From the NCBI GenBank assembly GCA_041674745.1, contig JBAYVD010000006.1, positions 1-64,000 on the forward strand: DNA of 64,000 nt, read 5' to 3'. This DNA is from UBA2040 sp041674745. Its GTDB lineage: Bacteria > Bacteroidota > Bacteroidia > Flavobacteriales_D > Crocinitomicaceae. Shown one piece after another: positions 7,297-16,484 of this stretch. The first letter of the stretch is position 1, and every line of letters begins with the position of its first letter. A model generated the notes under the pieces. It did no database searches, was not told the DNA's origin, and worked only from the letters and a program-made list of their open reading frames with translations. Both the position numbers and the translations under genes were made by a program.

Positions 7297-10200
7297 TTAC
7301 AATCGGACACCAATCACCAATACATCATCGACTTGCTCTTCCTCGAGCTGCCAGGCTTTGAAATATTCACGAAGTAGGGTTTTTTGTTCAATTATTGGTT
7401 TGGTAGAAATAACAGAAAGATAATCATGAAACCGTTTCTTCATCAGTTTTTTTCCCTTATCACCACCAAACTGAGAATAATACCCATCAGACGTAAGGTA
7501 AATCGAATCGCCTGCCTTATAATTAATTTCCGTTTGCGTAAATTGTTTCTGCTCATTTCCACCAAGAAAACCACCTATTCCCAATTTGCTGCCTGCTATT
7601 TCTATTATTTTAGTTCCGTCAGAATAAAATAGTGGACGTTGAGCGCCTGCAAAAACTAATGTCTTGTTCTTTTTGTCAACTCGGCATAAAGCAATGTCCA
7701 TACCGTCATTTACAAGTGTTTTTTCCTGACTTAATGAATTTATTATGGCGGCATTAAGATGAAAGAGGATTTCTTTAGGTTCAACGAAACCATACATATT
7801 TACAACTCGATCAAGATGTTGATTAGCAATTATACTCATGAGGGCACCTGGAACTCCGTGTCCGGTACAATCGACAACGGCGATAAAATCGTATTTTTGG
7901 TTGGAGAAACACCAGTGAAAATCACCACTCACCACATCTTTTGGTAACCACAGAATAAAACATTCGGGAAAAATTTTACGGCAGTCTTCTGACTTTGATA
8001 AAACAGCGCGCTGGATGTTTTGTGCATAGTTTATACTATCAGTTATTTCATGATTGCGATGACTAAGTACTATGTTGGTTTCATGCAATTCTCGGGTGCG
8101 ATCTATCACTTTTAATTCCAAGGATTCATTGAGTTTTTTTACTTCATTTTCAGCATTTTTTCGCTCAGTAATATCCGTTGCAATAACCATGATATATGCA
8201 ATTGACTCATCAATAACGATTGGCACAAAACGTGAACGTACCCACCTGTTTCCCTTCAGGGTATTCTCAATTTCCTGATTTTGACCCGTGGCAAAGCATC
8301 TAGCAATAGCTTCTTTTGATATTTCTTGGCTATCGGCGGGCAATACATCAATGGAATTCATTCCCACAAGTTCTTTTGGCGTTGGTCCATCAGGTCGTCC
8401 TCGATTGATCGACTCTATAGTCATGTCCCTGTTGACAATTACGATTAAGTCAGGTGAGTTTTCAAACTGATGCTTAAATAATTCAGTTGCTTTTTTACGT
8501 TCAGTGATGTCTCTAAAATTAGTTATTAACGCCTTTATTTCATCATCATGCAACAAGTTTATAGAAGTACCTTCTATCCAAATTTGATGTCCCTGTTTAT
8601 GTTTCAAACGTGCCGTAAAATGAATAGGAATTCCCTTTGAATCAACTGTTTTAATAAGCGATTTTAACATCACTTCTTTGTCATCATCGTGAATAAAATC
8701 TATAAGACTCATCGAATAAGATTCCTCTGACGAATAGCCTGATATTTTTCCTACTGCTGGGCTACGGTAAATTAACTGGTTATTCTCATCCGTCAGAACG
8801 ATGGCATCGTGTACATTTTCTGTTACAGCTCTGTATTTTTTTTCACTTTTAATAATATCCTGTTCGGCATTTTTCCTTTCAGCGGCACTTCCAAGAAGGT
8901 CTGCAATGGAATTAATCAGCATGCGTTCTTCTTTTAAAAAAGGACCTTCAAATTCATCAGGCATTTGTTTTGTATAAAAAACCTGCACTATTCCTGTTAC
9001 TACACCTCTATTGGATATGCGCTGCTCTTGTTTCCAATTTGTTTCCTCGAAATCAGTTGATTCAAAAACTTCATTTTCAAATGTAATGCGGGCACAAGTA
9101 TACTCGGGAAATTGATAAGCTTGGGGAATAATCGAAACGCACTCCTCAACAATTTCCTGCATGGTATAATCCGTGTTAATTGACAATTGGGACATTCTAT
9201 ACAAGCAATTGAGCTCTTTTACCCGTTCACCAATGTAATGATTCTTATCACGTAGTTCAAGTTCTGCTTTTTTGCGTTCCGTAATATCTAAATTAATAGA
9301 AATAATCCCGGTGATTTTTTCGTTTGCATCATGCAATGGAAAACAAGAATTAAGAATTGTTTTTCGAGTTCCATCAAAACCTTCAATTTCTGCTTCTTGA
9401 TTTAAAACCATCCTGTTTTCATTCAATGCAATTGCAGCTCCCCATTCATGAGATTGTATTTCCTTGCCATCAGGAAACCATCCTTTATATACACTATATT
9501 CACTAGAATCCACATATTGTGCTCCTTCCCAAATTTGCTTTGCGGCAGGATTAAGAGAAAGAACTTTCCCATGAGCGTCTAAAATAAAAACACCTACTGG
9601 CATATTTTCGAGCACCATGCTGATGAGCTTTTCGTTGGCACTTATTTCATCGAGCATTTGATTAAAAGAATTGCCTAATTCACTTAATTCAACACTACCC
9701 GAAGGCACGACTCTTACATCTCGGTCTCCATCCTTAATTTTTTTGGCCGCAATTACCAATTTTCTCAGGCCTCGACTTAAGGCTTCGGCTACCATTATTG
9801 CAAATAAGGAACCTAAAATAAAACTGATGAATATGTATAGAATCCCCCTTTTTCTTATTGCTCCTAAGGTGGGTTCAATAAACTTTTGTGAAACCCCGAT
9901 TCTTGCCCATCCAACAATTTGATCTTGGTTTAATATCGGTGTTGCAATGTCAAGAATCATGTTGTTTTCAATTAGCACCTGTGTTTCTTTAACCGATTTT
10001 AGGCGGGCACTGACACTGTCTACTGCGCTCAGCCCAAGAAATTTTTCATTCGTATGAGCCAATACAATTCCATCACTCGAAGTTACAATTGCGTATTCGG
10101 TGCCGGGAATGTGTTTATAGCTTGCTACTAACTTTTGAAGCCTTTCGAGTTCCATCGATATAACATAGGAATTAGCTGAATTGGCCAAATTGATTGAAAG

Positions 10201-10368
10201 CCCGATTGTCCGGTCATGACTCAGTTTCAGAAAAAACGTTTTCTGACGGTTCATCATTTCCATTATAAAAAACGACATGAGCCCGACGTTTACGATTGAA
10301 ATACCCAAAATTAGCTGAAAGCGCAATCGCCTAACCATTACCTTTTTAAATAATTCCTTCAAGATCAT
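7297..10368 (-). CDS. Membrane sensor with HAMP, several PAS domains and SpoIIE/PP2C phosphatase output
   Basis: A 1023-residue signalling protein. Visible layout: TM1 about 16-37, periplasmic sensor about 38-174, TM2 about 175-196, HAMP about 197-247, PAS about 248-370 with PAC ending DITERKKAE, a GAF-like region about 385-500, two more PAS/PAC units (about 505-745), a short coiled coil, and a SpoIIE-type PP2C phosphatase from about 795 to the end. The phosphatase shows DVVSGDFHW, DCTGHGVPGAL, GMDIAL and LTSDGYYSQFGG, so the metal-binding aspartates are present. No histidine kinase domain is present, so output is likely serine/threonine dephosphorylation, for example of an anti-sigma antagonist. 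Its ATG overlaps the upstream PhnD-like gene stop by 4 bp, implying stoichiometric production and a binding-protein/sensor pair. The ligand is unknown. Confidence 0.88.
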   Translation of the reverse strand: MILKELFKKVMVRRLRFQLILGISIVNVGLMSFFIMEMMNRQKTFFLKLSHDRTIGLSINLANSANSYVISMELERLQKLVASYKHIPGTEYAIVTSSDGIVLAHTNEKFLGLSAVDSVSARLKSVKETQVLIENNMILDIATPILNQDQIVGWARIGVSQKFIEPTLGAIRKRGILYIFISFILGSLFAIMVAEALSRGLRKLVIAAKKIKDGDRDVRVVPSGSVELSELGNSFNQMLDEISANEKLISMVLENMPVGVFILDAHGKVLSLNPAAKQIWEGAQYVDSSEYSVYKGWFPDGKEIQSHEWGAAIALNENRMVLNQEAEIEGFDGTRKTILNSCFPLHDANEKITGIISINLDITERKKAELELRDKNHYIGERVKELNCLYRMSQLSINTDYTMQEIVEECVSIIPQAYQFPEYTCARITFENEVFESTDFEETNWKQEQRISNRGVVTGIVQVFYTKQMPDEFEGPFLKEERMLINSIADLLGSAAERKNAEQDIIKSEKKYRAVTENVHDAIVLTDENNQLIYRSPAVGKISGYSSEESYSMSLIDFIHDDDKEVMLKSLIKTVDSKGIPIHFTARLKHKQGHQIWIEGTSINLLHDDEIKALITNFRDITERKKATELFKHQFENSPDLIVIVNRDMTIESINRGRPDGPTPKELVGMNSIDVLPADSQEISKEAIARCFATGQNQEIENTLKGNRWVRSRFVPIVIDESIAYIMVIATDITERKNAENEVKKLNESLELKVIDRTRELHETNIVLSHRNHEITDSINYAQNIQRAVLSKSEDCRKIFPECFILWLPKDVVSGDFHWCFSNQKYDFIAVVDCTGHGVPGALMSIIANQHLDRVVNMYGFVEPKEILFHLNAAIINSLSQEKTLVNDGMDIALCRVDKKNKTLVFAGAQRPLFYSDGTKIIEIAGSKLGIGGFLGGNEQKQFTQTEINYKAGDSIYLTSDGYYSQFGGDKGKKLMKKRFHDYLSVISTKPIIEQKTLLREYFKAWQLEEEQVDDVLVIGVRL

Positions 10369-11276
10369 TTTGATGGGTTTATTATGTGAATTACAGCATC
10401 ATACCTTTTTTTAAAATCGAGCATAGGTACATACGTTTCACTATCTGCCGTTTCAAAACCGCTAATCTCTAGTTGTTCCAAGCCTAATCTTCCTTCTTTT
10501 GAATCATGAATCTGGAAAAACAAACTTGATAATTCAGCAACTATTTCCCTATCCGTATTGGCTTTAATCAACAGGGCGTTATTAATAAGGGCGGGTGTTT
10601 CCCATTTCAATTCGATTTTATCTAACATGGTGGGATGGTCTCTAACATAAACATCCCATTTCCGTTTCATGCATAAACCGGCTTTGCTTTTGTTTAGATA
10701 AGTGGATAATATTGTTGATTCAAAAGATGAAACTGGAAAAATTTCTATGTCTTTGTTCACATTTAATCCCTTTTCAAACAAAAATAATAAGGGCATCATG
10801 GTTCCAGGAATCATGTTTGAGGGTACGAGTGCAATTTTTTCACCTTTTAAGTCACTCACCGCTTGTATGTTTGCATCTTTTCTTGAAAAAATAACCGTAC
10901 TAAACTGACTGTCGTCCTTTATTTTTCCAAAGATGGAATAACCGTGTTTCGTTGCATCCAAAGCTTCAATACCATTGACCATGGTAATATCAAATTTATT
11001 GTCATTTAAGTACTGGAGGTATTCATCCCAGGATGTACAAGCTTTGATTACAATTTTGACGCCGGTTAAATGTTTATTGAGGTATCTTACAATCAGTTCT
11101 GCACTTTCACAGTAGGTATAACTAGGAAATCCCCAAATCAAAATTTTTGTTCCTGAAGTATTGGCTGCAAATTCTGGACGGTAATCAACCGCTTCGTCCT
11201 TTCGATTACAAGCGAATAGAACAAAAACGAATATAAAACACAAAAAGAAACGCTGAACGGCTGATATTTTTTTCAT
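10365..11276 (-). CDS. PhnD-like periplasmic substrate-binding lipoprotein
   Basis: A 303-residue protein with a lipoprotein signal (LFACN, Cys about 23) and a type 2 periplasmic-binding fold of the phosphate/phosphonate (PhnD) group. Visible hallmarks include ILIWGFPSYT, the FDITMVNG strand-turn, VSDLKGEKIALV and a second lobe near KRKWDVYVRDHP. Usually such proteins feed an ABC importer; here no ATPase or permease is adjacent. It is instead sandwiched by 4-bp ATGA overlaps between an outer-membrane-like protein and a PAS/SpoIIE sensor. That suggests a sensory accessory that presents a ligand to the sensor's periplasmic domain, as known for some histidine kinase systems. The ligand class is not assignable from sequence. 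Confidence 0.75.
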   Translation of the reverse strand: MKKISAVQRFFLCFIFVFVLFACNRKDEAVDYRPEFAANTSGTKILIWGFPSYTYCESAELIVRYLNKHLTGVKIVIKACTSWDEYLQYLNDNKFDITMVNGIEALDATKHGYSIFGKIKDDSQFSTVIFSRKDANIQAVSDLKGEKIALVPSNMIPGTMMPLLFLFEKGLNVNKDIEIFPVSSFESTILSTYLNKSKAGLCMKRKWDVYVRDHPTMLDKIELKWETPALINNALLIKANTDREIVAELSSLFFQIHDSKEGRLGLEQLEISGFETADSETYVPMLDFKKRYDAVIHIINPSK

Positions 11277-12235
11277 TTGATGTTTATTTTTCGAGTGTAC
11301 GTATTATTGAAGGCATATGTCAATCCTACATTCCAAATGAATTTTTGACTTCCTGGTATCGACGATTTGATTGTACCATTCATTATTGTTTGAATAGACA
11401 ATGGGAATTTACTTTTCATTAAAATTATTACCGGATTATAGAAATAACCACTGAACTGATCTTGGATCAAGTAATACACTTGTGCATTAATCTTTATAAT
11501 TAATTTCCAAAATAGTTTTAAGTTTAAAAAACTAGCCGTGACTGCAAAAAAGTTTGTATTTACCAACGTACTTTCACTTATCCCTCTAAAATAAAGCCAA
11601 TAAGCGCCTAAGCTGATTCGTTCTGAAATGAAATATGTCGGTCTAAATTCAGCGCCAACATATCGTCTATTAACCAATTCGTTAGTAATATTTCCGTTTA
11701 CATTACAAATTGTATTTTTAAAATTCATTAATGGAATAATGCCAGTGGTTACTCTTAATCTGTCTGTAAACTTCATTTTGTAACGCACTGGAAATTGAAA
11801 AGACCAAGGTTCTGTATTTAATGCAAAACGCAATTGAGGTTCAAAAAGAAATTTCTTAGTACCCATAGATAAATCAAAAATTACAGCTGGTTTACCTAAG
11901 GACAAAACTGGAATGTAAGAAATGCCTTTGTTAGTAATTGTTGCGCCACCCTTCAAATAAAATTCCTGAGCTATAGTGTCAGATATTAAAACATTGACAC
12001 TATCACGATGTGATGATTTTGTACTATTAACCTTTTGCGAAAGAAAATTGTTATTTGCGGATAGAAAAAAAAGAAATGCGAATAAAAAACGAATTCTACA
12101 ATTACGAAAAGACTTAGCCAAATAATTTAAAATTAATTGGCTATTCGTATAAATGAATTCGATGTGGATAATGAAGTAATAAGTAGCCGCTAAAAGCAAT
12201 ATGACAAATGATACATCAATAGTCGTTTGTAGCAT
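11273..12235 (-). CDS. Probable outer-membrane beta-barrel protein of the sensory operon
   Basis: Up to 320 residues. The C-terminal two thirds show alternating polar/hydrophobic strands rich in aromatic residues (for example RYVGAEFRPTYFIS, LGAYWLYFRG) and a final Gly-Leu-Thr-Tyr-Ala-Phe strand, as in small outer-membrane barrels. The start is uncertain. The ATG at 12235 gives an extra N-terminal hydrophobic segment, whereas a TTG at 12121 would give a standard signal peptide (LAKSFRNCRIRFLF..., ending near LSQ). Its stop overlaps the next gene (ATGA), so it is first in a coupled three-gene operon. I recognise no specific family. A role in letting the sensed ligand into the periplasm is a guess. 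Confidence 0.6.
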   Translation of the reverse strand: MLQTTIDVSFVILLLAATYYFIIHIEFIYTNSQLILNYLAKSFRNCRIRFLFAFLFFLSANNNFLSQKVNSTKSSHRDSVNVLISDTIAQEFYLKGGATITNKGISYIPVLSLGKPAVIFDLSMGTKKFLFEPQLRFALNTEPWSFQFPVRYKMKFTDRLRVTTGIIPLMNFKNTICNVNGNITNELVNRRYVGAEFRPTYFISERISLGAYWLYFRGISESTLVNTNFFAVTASFLNLKLFWKLIIKINAQVYYLIQDQFSGYFYNPVIILMKSKFPLSIQTIMNGTIKSSIPGSQKFIWNVGLTYAFNNTYTRKINIK

Positions 12236-12369
12236 TATTTTTTTTTAAAGGCTCTTAACAAATATAATAATTAACATTTATTAAAACAAATACTCCGACA
12301 GGTAATTCTGATATTCAACAAAACTGCATAAAACAGTTAAATTTCGATCTGAATCATCAAATTTGAAAT

Positions 12370-12451
12370 TTGACAAAAAAACTCAAAAAAGAGTATTCAA
12401 CAACTCCAAATCACCCTCCAAAAAGTTCGAAAAACCTCCCTCCGACTCCAC
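12370..12451 (+). repeat. ~81-bp direct repeat, copy B
   Basis: Same orientation as 7007-7087 and about 90% identical (by eye seven substitutions and one extra C). The pair flanks exactly the three-gene PAS/SpoIIE operon. As with copy A, a hairpin follows within ten bases, but its sequence is unrelated to that of copy A and instead matches the hairpin of the degenerate copy at 927-1003. Confidence 0.8.
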
Positions 12452-12454
12452 ATT

Positions 12455-12500
12455 AAAAAGGATGAATTAACCTGTAAACAGGGGCTTTCATCCTTTTTTT
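12455..12500 (+). terminator. Stem-loop terminator next to repeat B
   Basis: Arms AAAAAGGATGAA (12455-12466) and TTCATCCTTTTT (12487-12498) enclose a second small hairpin (CCTGtaaaCAGG). A T run follows to 12500. On the minus strand it could also end transcripts of the deacetylase gene at 12609. Confidence 0.75.
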
Positions 12501-12608
12501 TATGTGTTTTAGTCCCTATTTATTCGGAAACTAGCCTAAAGAACGGTCTACTATATTATCTACAATCATCCTTTCAGCGCGTTACTTTTCCTTTCAAAAA
12601 TTGCCTTT

Positions 12609-13538
12609 TTAGTATAAAAAAATCGTTTTGCCAGCATCAACACTGTACGTTTTCCCATTGAAACGAAAAAATACGGTCGTAGCACTCGGGTTAAAAACCA
12701 TTCGTTTATCTACTGAAAATTTCAAGTTCCGAAAAGCATGGATGTAATCCACCAAATCAATTTGAGTAGAATAATGAATAGAAGGATCATTCGCAACCAT
12801 TTTAAAGAATTTTTCTGTTTCCGCCCATTTTACTTGGTCGGTTCCCATTTCCCAAGAATGACCCCAAATGTCTAAAATAGCGACCTCCTTTGCTTGCAAA
12901 AAATCGGTAATTGTCTGGTAAAAGATTGCCAATTCTTTTGCTTCATTCTCTGCGTCATTCGGTTTCCAATACGCTTTTGAAAATTGATGAATCGTGGGAT
13001 GCCATTGAAGAAAATCAACCGGCAAATTAAACCGATAGGTATCATCAACAGTTCGAGCATATTCAATACCCAAACCTTCCATGGCCTCCAGAACTTCTTC
13101 ATTGTTGTTACCAAACGGATACGCCATTCCTCTAATCGGATACCTCATCAAGCGTTCTAATTCCTTTCTATCCTCCAAAATTTCATAGACAATATCAATT
13201 TTCGACTAGGAAGTCAAACTTGGGTGATTGAACGAATGAGCGGAAACTTCATGCCCGGCAAAAAGTTCTTTGATTTCCTCTTTTGTCAAGTAATCTTCCA
13301 ATCCTAATTTGTTTCCATTCAAATGAAAAGTGCCAATTAAATGATATTTGTTCATCAATTTTACCAACTGCCGATCTTGGATTCTTCCATCATCATAGCT
13401 CAAAATCAACGCCTTTTTTTTGCCCTCCGGAAATAACATTTCAATGGGCAAACCGCTCTGATTGGATTCTGCTATAATTTGAGCATTCCCTAATTGGAAG
13501 GTTAAAACGAAAAGGAGGCAATTAAATGTTGTTTTCAT
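12609..13538 (-). pseudogene. Polysaccharide deacetylase interrupted by an in-frame TAG codon
   Basis: Read as one frame, this is a 309-codon secreted polysaccharide deacetylase (NodB-like fold) with signal peptide MKTTFNCLLFVLTFQLGNAQ. The metal/catalytic motifs are ILSYDDGRIQD (motif 1, DD), SAHSFNHPSL (motif 2, HxxxH), the later GMAYPFGNNN and DIWGHSWEMG. A TAG codon (13206-13208) directly after HPSLTS splits it into an N-terminal 110-residue piece and a 189-residue downstream open frame starting at 13178. The two parts are in the same frame, and the codons between the stop and the next ATG still read sensibly (SKIDIVYEILED). The most likely cause is a single nonsense mutation. A sequencing error or readthrough are alternatives. 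The gene lies 31 bp downstream of the TonB-dependent receptor. Confidence 0.8.
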
Positions 13539-13569
13539 TGAATGGAATTTAAAACAGGTCTTTCAATTT

Positions 13570-15918
13570 CTAAAACTGCAACTTATAAACCACATTTGGA
13601 AAAAATCCAAGCTGATATGTTGTACTAATACTTTGCGCTTTGCTGTCGTAGTTTTGTGAAAATACATTCTTATGATTGGTGACATTCTGAAAATCCAGCG
13701 AAAATGTTTGGGCTATTTTTCGTTTCGGGCTGTTCAAGGTAAATCCAGCCTTCAAATCCAATCGATAATAATTTTCATAATAATCAGAATAGGCATCGGA
13801 TGAAAGCACTTCTCGACTAATTAAATTGGAAGCCGTTACATCGATTGGCGTATAAGCTCTCCCGCCCGCATTGGTGTATTTTAAGTCAACCGCAAAACGA
13901 TTCCTCTTTTCTTTCCCCATTTTCCATTCTTTCCCGGCCAAAACATTGAACACATATTTTCCTTTGAATGCCGTATTTCTTTCTACGTCATCACTTCCAG
14001 TATAGGTTGATTGATAAACGGAAGCGGTCATCAGTCCATAATATCCTTTACTAAAGAATTTTTCCACTGTAAATTCAACCCCATAATTCGTTCCAGCCCC
14101 CCCATTTATTAAGCTATCTGTTAAATCTGTTTTAAAGGTTGAGCCCGTGTTGAGCATAGAATAACTGCTAGAATAAGAGGTGACAGGAACATTGTATATC
14201 GCTTGGTAATAAACTTCCGTTTTTATTCGCCAATCCGCAAATGGCTGAAGATTGTAGCCCAAAACAAAATGATGACTTTTCGTAAAATCCAAGTTTAAAT
14301 TATTGTACAGTGTATTGCCATCGGAATCTGTCGATTGCAAGAAATAGACATTCATCGGTTGTAATTGAGAATGCAATCCATAACCGAAATTAAAGCTGCT
14401 TCTAGCCGTGGCATTGTAAACCAAACCGATTCTCGGTTCAACAGATGTTGATTTATTGAGTACGAAATAATTGGAATGCACTCCAGCATTCATCGTTAAC
14501 TTGTTCGATATTGAATATTTCAAATGGGCATAACCTTGAACTAAATTAGTGCTGCTGTTGTAATCCCAAATTTGTACCTCGGGTGCAAAAACATTTTGTT
14601 TTGTTTTGTAAAATAAATCCAACCCTATCAGTTCGTCTTGCAATCCAACTTTGAAAAACAAACGCGAATTGATTTTTAGGTTATAACTTGTGCTGAAGAA
14701 ATAAGCGGTTTTGGCAACTTGGCTGGTTTCACGAATGTAGCTACTGTCCAACATTTTATCATAGTCATAACCTGTTTGGTTGGTAGAAGCATAATTGACC
14801 CCGACCGTTGAAGAAATAAATGATTTTGAATTCAATTTTTTAAAATGATTGATGCCGCCCATACCAATTTTACTCGCAAAATCTACTTGATTTCCACCAC
14901 TATACAACGAATTTCCAGAACCACCACCAATTTCTATTGTGCTTGACGCTAGAATCCCAAATAGAGAGAATTTACCCAATTTCGTGGTTCCGCTGTTCAA
15001 TTTAAAAGATAAATCTTGATAAGAAGGAGTCGCTGTCGTGCCGATGTCTACGCCCGCTAGTTGTGCAATTCCTGCCAAAGAGTAGCGATATCCTACTAAA
15101 TAAGATGCATCGCTTTTTTTACTGAAAGGTCCCTCTGTTGTCAATTCCAATCCTGTAATCACGCCTGCTTGAAGGGTTGTTTCTCGTTTCTTATTGTTCC
15201 CTGACCGAAATCCAAGATCAAAAACACCCGAAGTAGCATTTCCGTATTCAGCAGGAAAAGCCGAGGTAAAAAAGTCGCTCGTTTTTAGCAAATTGGTATT
15301 CAAGGCACTTACCGCACCACCGGTTGTTCCTGCGGAGGCAAAGTGATTTGGATTCGTCACATTCATACCATCGATTCGCCACAATACGCCTACAGGAGAA
15401 TTTCCCCGAATAACAATATCGTTTCTGCTATCGTCAGGCGCACTCACGCCTGCAAAATTCGCAACCAAACGAGCAGGATCGCTTCTGCCACCGGCATAGC
15501 GGTTGACTTCTTCCATAGAAAATGTTCTTGCACTAACACTGGCCAATTGATTGATCGTGCCACCTTTATTATTGGCTTTCACAACCACTTCAGACAAATT
15601 ATACAATAACTCCTCCATGGCTATATCCAAAATAACTTCTTTACCAGAAGTTACGACCACATTTGGGATGGTGATGCTTTTATAACCAGCGTAGGTTAGT
15701 TTTACATCGTAACGGTCCGGTGGAATTTGGGTTAAAGAATATTTTCCAAGAGTATCTGTTATTGTCCCTTTTTGCAAGGAACTAATTTGAACCGATACAC
15801 CAAAAAGAGGTGTTTGTGAAAGTTTGTCGGTCACAACACCTCGAATATTTTGTGTGTTATTTTGGGCAAATGAAAATGCTGGAAGCAAAGCCAGCAACAA
15901 AAGAAATCGCATCATCAA
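13570..15918 (-). CDS. TonB-dependent receptor with carboxypeptidase-like regulatory domain
   Basis: A 782-residue outer-membrane receptor. After the signal peptide (about 1-18) comes a CarboxypepD_reg-like domain (about 24-110: IRGVVTDKLSQTPLFGVSVQI, then GKYSLTQIPPDRYDV and a GYKS turn). Next is a plug domain (about 125-235: DIVIRGNSPVGVLWRIDG, NPNHFASAGTTGG) and a C-terminal beta-barrel with repeated aromatic strands. The C-terminal Phe fits barrel insertion. There is no SusD-like partner, so it is not a classical SusCD pair. It precedes the broken polysaccharide deacetylase gene on the same strand, so a polysaccharide or peptide ligand is possible but unproven. Confidence 0.88.
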   Translation of the reverse strand: MMMRFLLLLALLPAFSFAQNNTQNIRGVVTDKLSQTPLFGVSVQISSLQKGTITDTLGKYSLTQIPPDRYDVKLTYAGYKSITIPNVVVTSGKEVILDIAMEELLYNLSEVVVKANNKGGTINQLASVSARTFSMEEVNRYAGGRSDPARLVANFAGVSAPDDSRNDIVIRGNSPVGVLWRIDGMNVTNPNHFASAGTTGGAVSALNTNLLKTSDFFTSAFPAEYGNATSGVFDLGFRSGNNKKRETTLQAGVITGLELTTEGPFSKKSDASYLVGYRYSLAGIAQLAGVDIGTTATPSYQDLSFKLNSGTTKLGKFSLFGILASSTIEIGGGSGNSLYSGGNQVDFASKIGMGGINHFKKLNSKSFISSTVGVNYASTNQTGYDYDKMLDSSYIRETSQVAKTAYFFSTSYNLKINSRLFFKVGLQDELIGLDLFYKTKQNVFAPEVQIWDYNSSTNLVQGYAHLKYSISNKLTMNAGVHSNYFVLNKSTSVEPRIGLVYNATARSSFNFGYGLHSQLQPMNVYFLQSTDSDGNTLYNNLNLDFTKSHHFVLGYNLQPFADWRIKTEVYYQAIYNVPVTSYSSSYSMLNTGSTFKTDLTDSLINGGAGTNYGVEFTVEKFFSKGYYGLMTASVYQSTYTGSDDVERNTAFKGKYVFNVLAGKEWKMGKEKRNRFAVDLKYTNAGGRAYTPIDVTASNLISREVLSSDAYSDYYENYYRLDLKAGFTLNSPKRKIAQTFSLDFQNVTNHKNVFSQNYDSKAQSISTTYQLGFFPNVVYKLQF

Positions 15919-15980
15919 TCTACTATTTTATATGTATTGTAAAGTGTTATTACTCAACAATTATAATAGACGACCATTTA

Positions 15981-16181
15981 TTATTTTTCCCTCGGTGCCA
16001 TTTTGATTTTTTTTCCAAACTCAAAAAATTTTGCTGAGGTGGCGATTTTCATTGCCTTTATGGATATAAAAACGCCACCCTTGCAAAGAGTCAGTTCATA
16101 GAAATTAGAATCTAGAACTGTTTGATTAAACTTTGGTATTCTACACTTTTTTTTCAATTGGTACAAAGGAAGTGTCTCCAT
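15981..16181 (-). pseudogene. Possible C-terminal gene fragment, unknown family
   Basis: A 66-codon frame from an ATG at 16181 encodes a basic, unassigned peptide. The same frame stays open upstream to 16265 with coding-like content (GNNFSPIFKGIDEEKAKAF) but without an ATG before the in-frame stop at 16266-16268. That looks like the 3' remnant of a longer gene that lost its start. I do not recognise it, and it could be chance. Confidence 0.25.
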
Positions 16182-16436
16182 GAAGGCTTTTGCTTTCTCT
16201 TCGTCAATACCTTTAAAAATAGGTGAAAAATTATTGCCCAGTATTGTTTCTTTGCATACGTGGGGTCAAGAGTTTACTGTCTTATTTACGAAAATTCAAA
16301 TTAATATATTCACGGTAAATTGGTATTTAACCAATTAAAAATGGGATCAACATTGGAACAATAGAATTATTCCCTGCTAAGCTTATCGTTGGCAAACCTT
16401 CGGCTCAATTAAAAAACGAGGCAACCAAAAAATACA
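16182..16436. other. Intergenic stretch upstream of the DUF1800 operon
   Basis: About 250 bp of AT-rich DNA. Apart from the upstream end of the possible gene fragment (to 16265) I see no gene or repeat here; the promoter at 16437-16468 follows. Confidence 0.5.
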
Positions 16437-16468
16437 TTTGATGTCTTAGAATTAAAGTTTTATATTTG
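16437..16468 (+). promoter_or_regulatory. Bacteroidota-type promoter of the DUF1800 operon
   Basis: TTTG at 16437-16440 and TATATTTG at 16461-16468 are separated by 20 bases. This matches the TTTG / TAnnTTTG consensus of the Bacteroidota primary sigma factor. The ATG of the DUF1800 gene is only 16 bases after the -7 box, so the leader would be about ten bases. Confidence 0.75.
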
Positions 16469-16484
16469 ATTCAAACACGTTAGT

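Larger units (their letters stand above)
12236..12608. other. Intergenic stretch with repeat copy B and terminator
   Basis: About 370 bp without a gene. It holds the second full copy of the ~81-bp repeat (12370-12451) followed by a stem-loop with a T run (12455-12500). Upstream of the sensory operon I could not place a convincing TAnnTTTG promoter. Confidence 0.6.

Noticed and set aside
12872..13114. 80-residue minus-strand frame inside the deacetylase
   Set aside because: Out of frame with the family motifs; the frame of 12609-13178 carries them.
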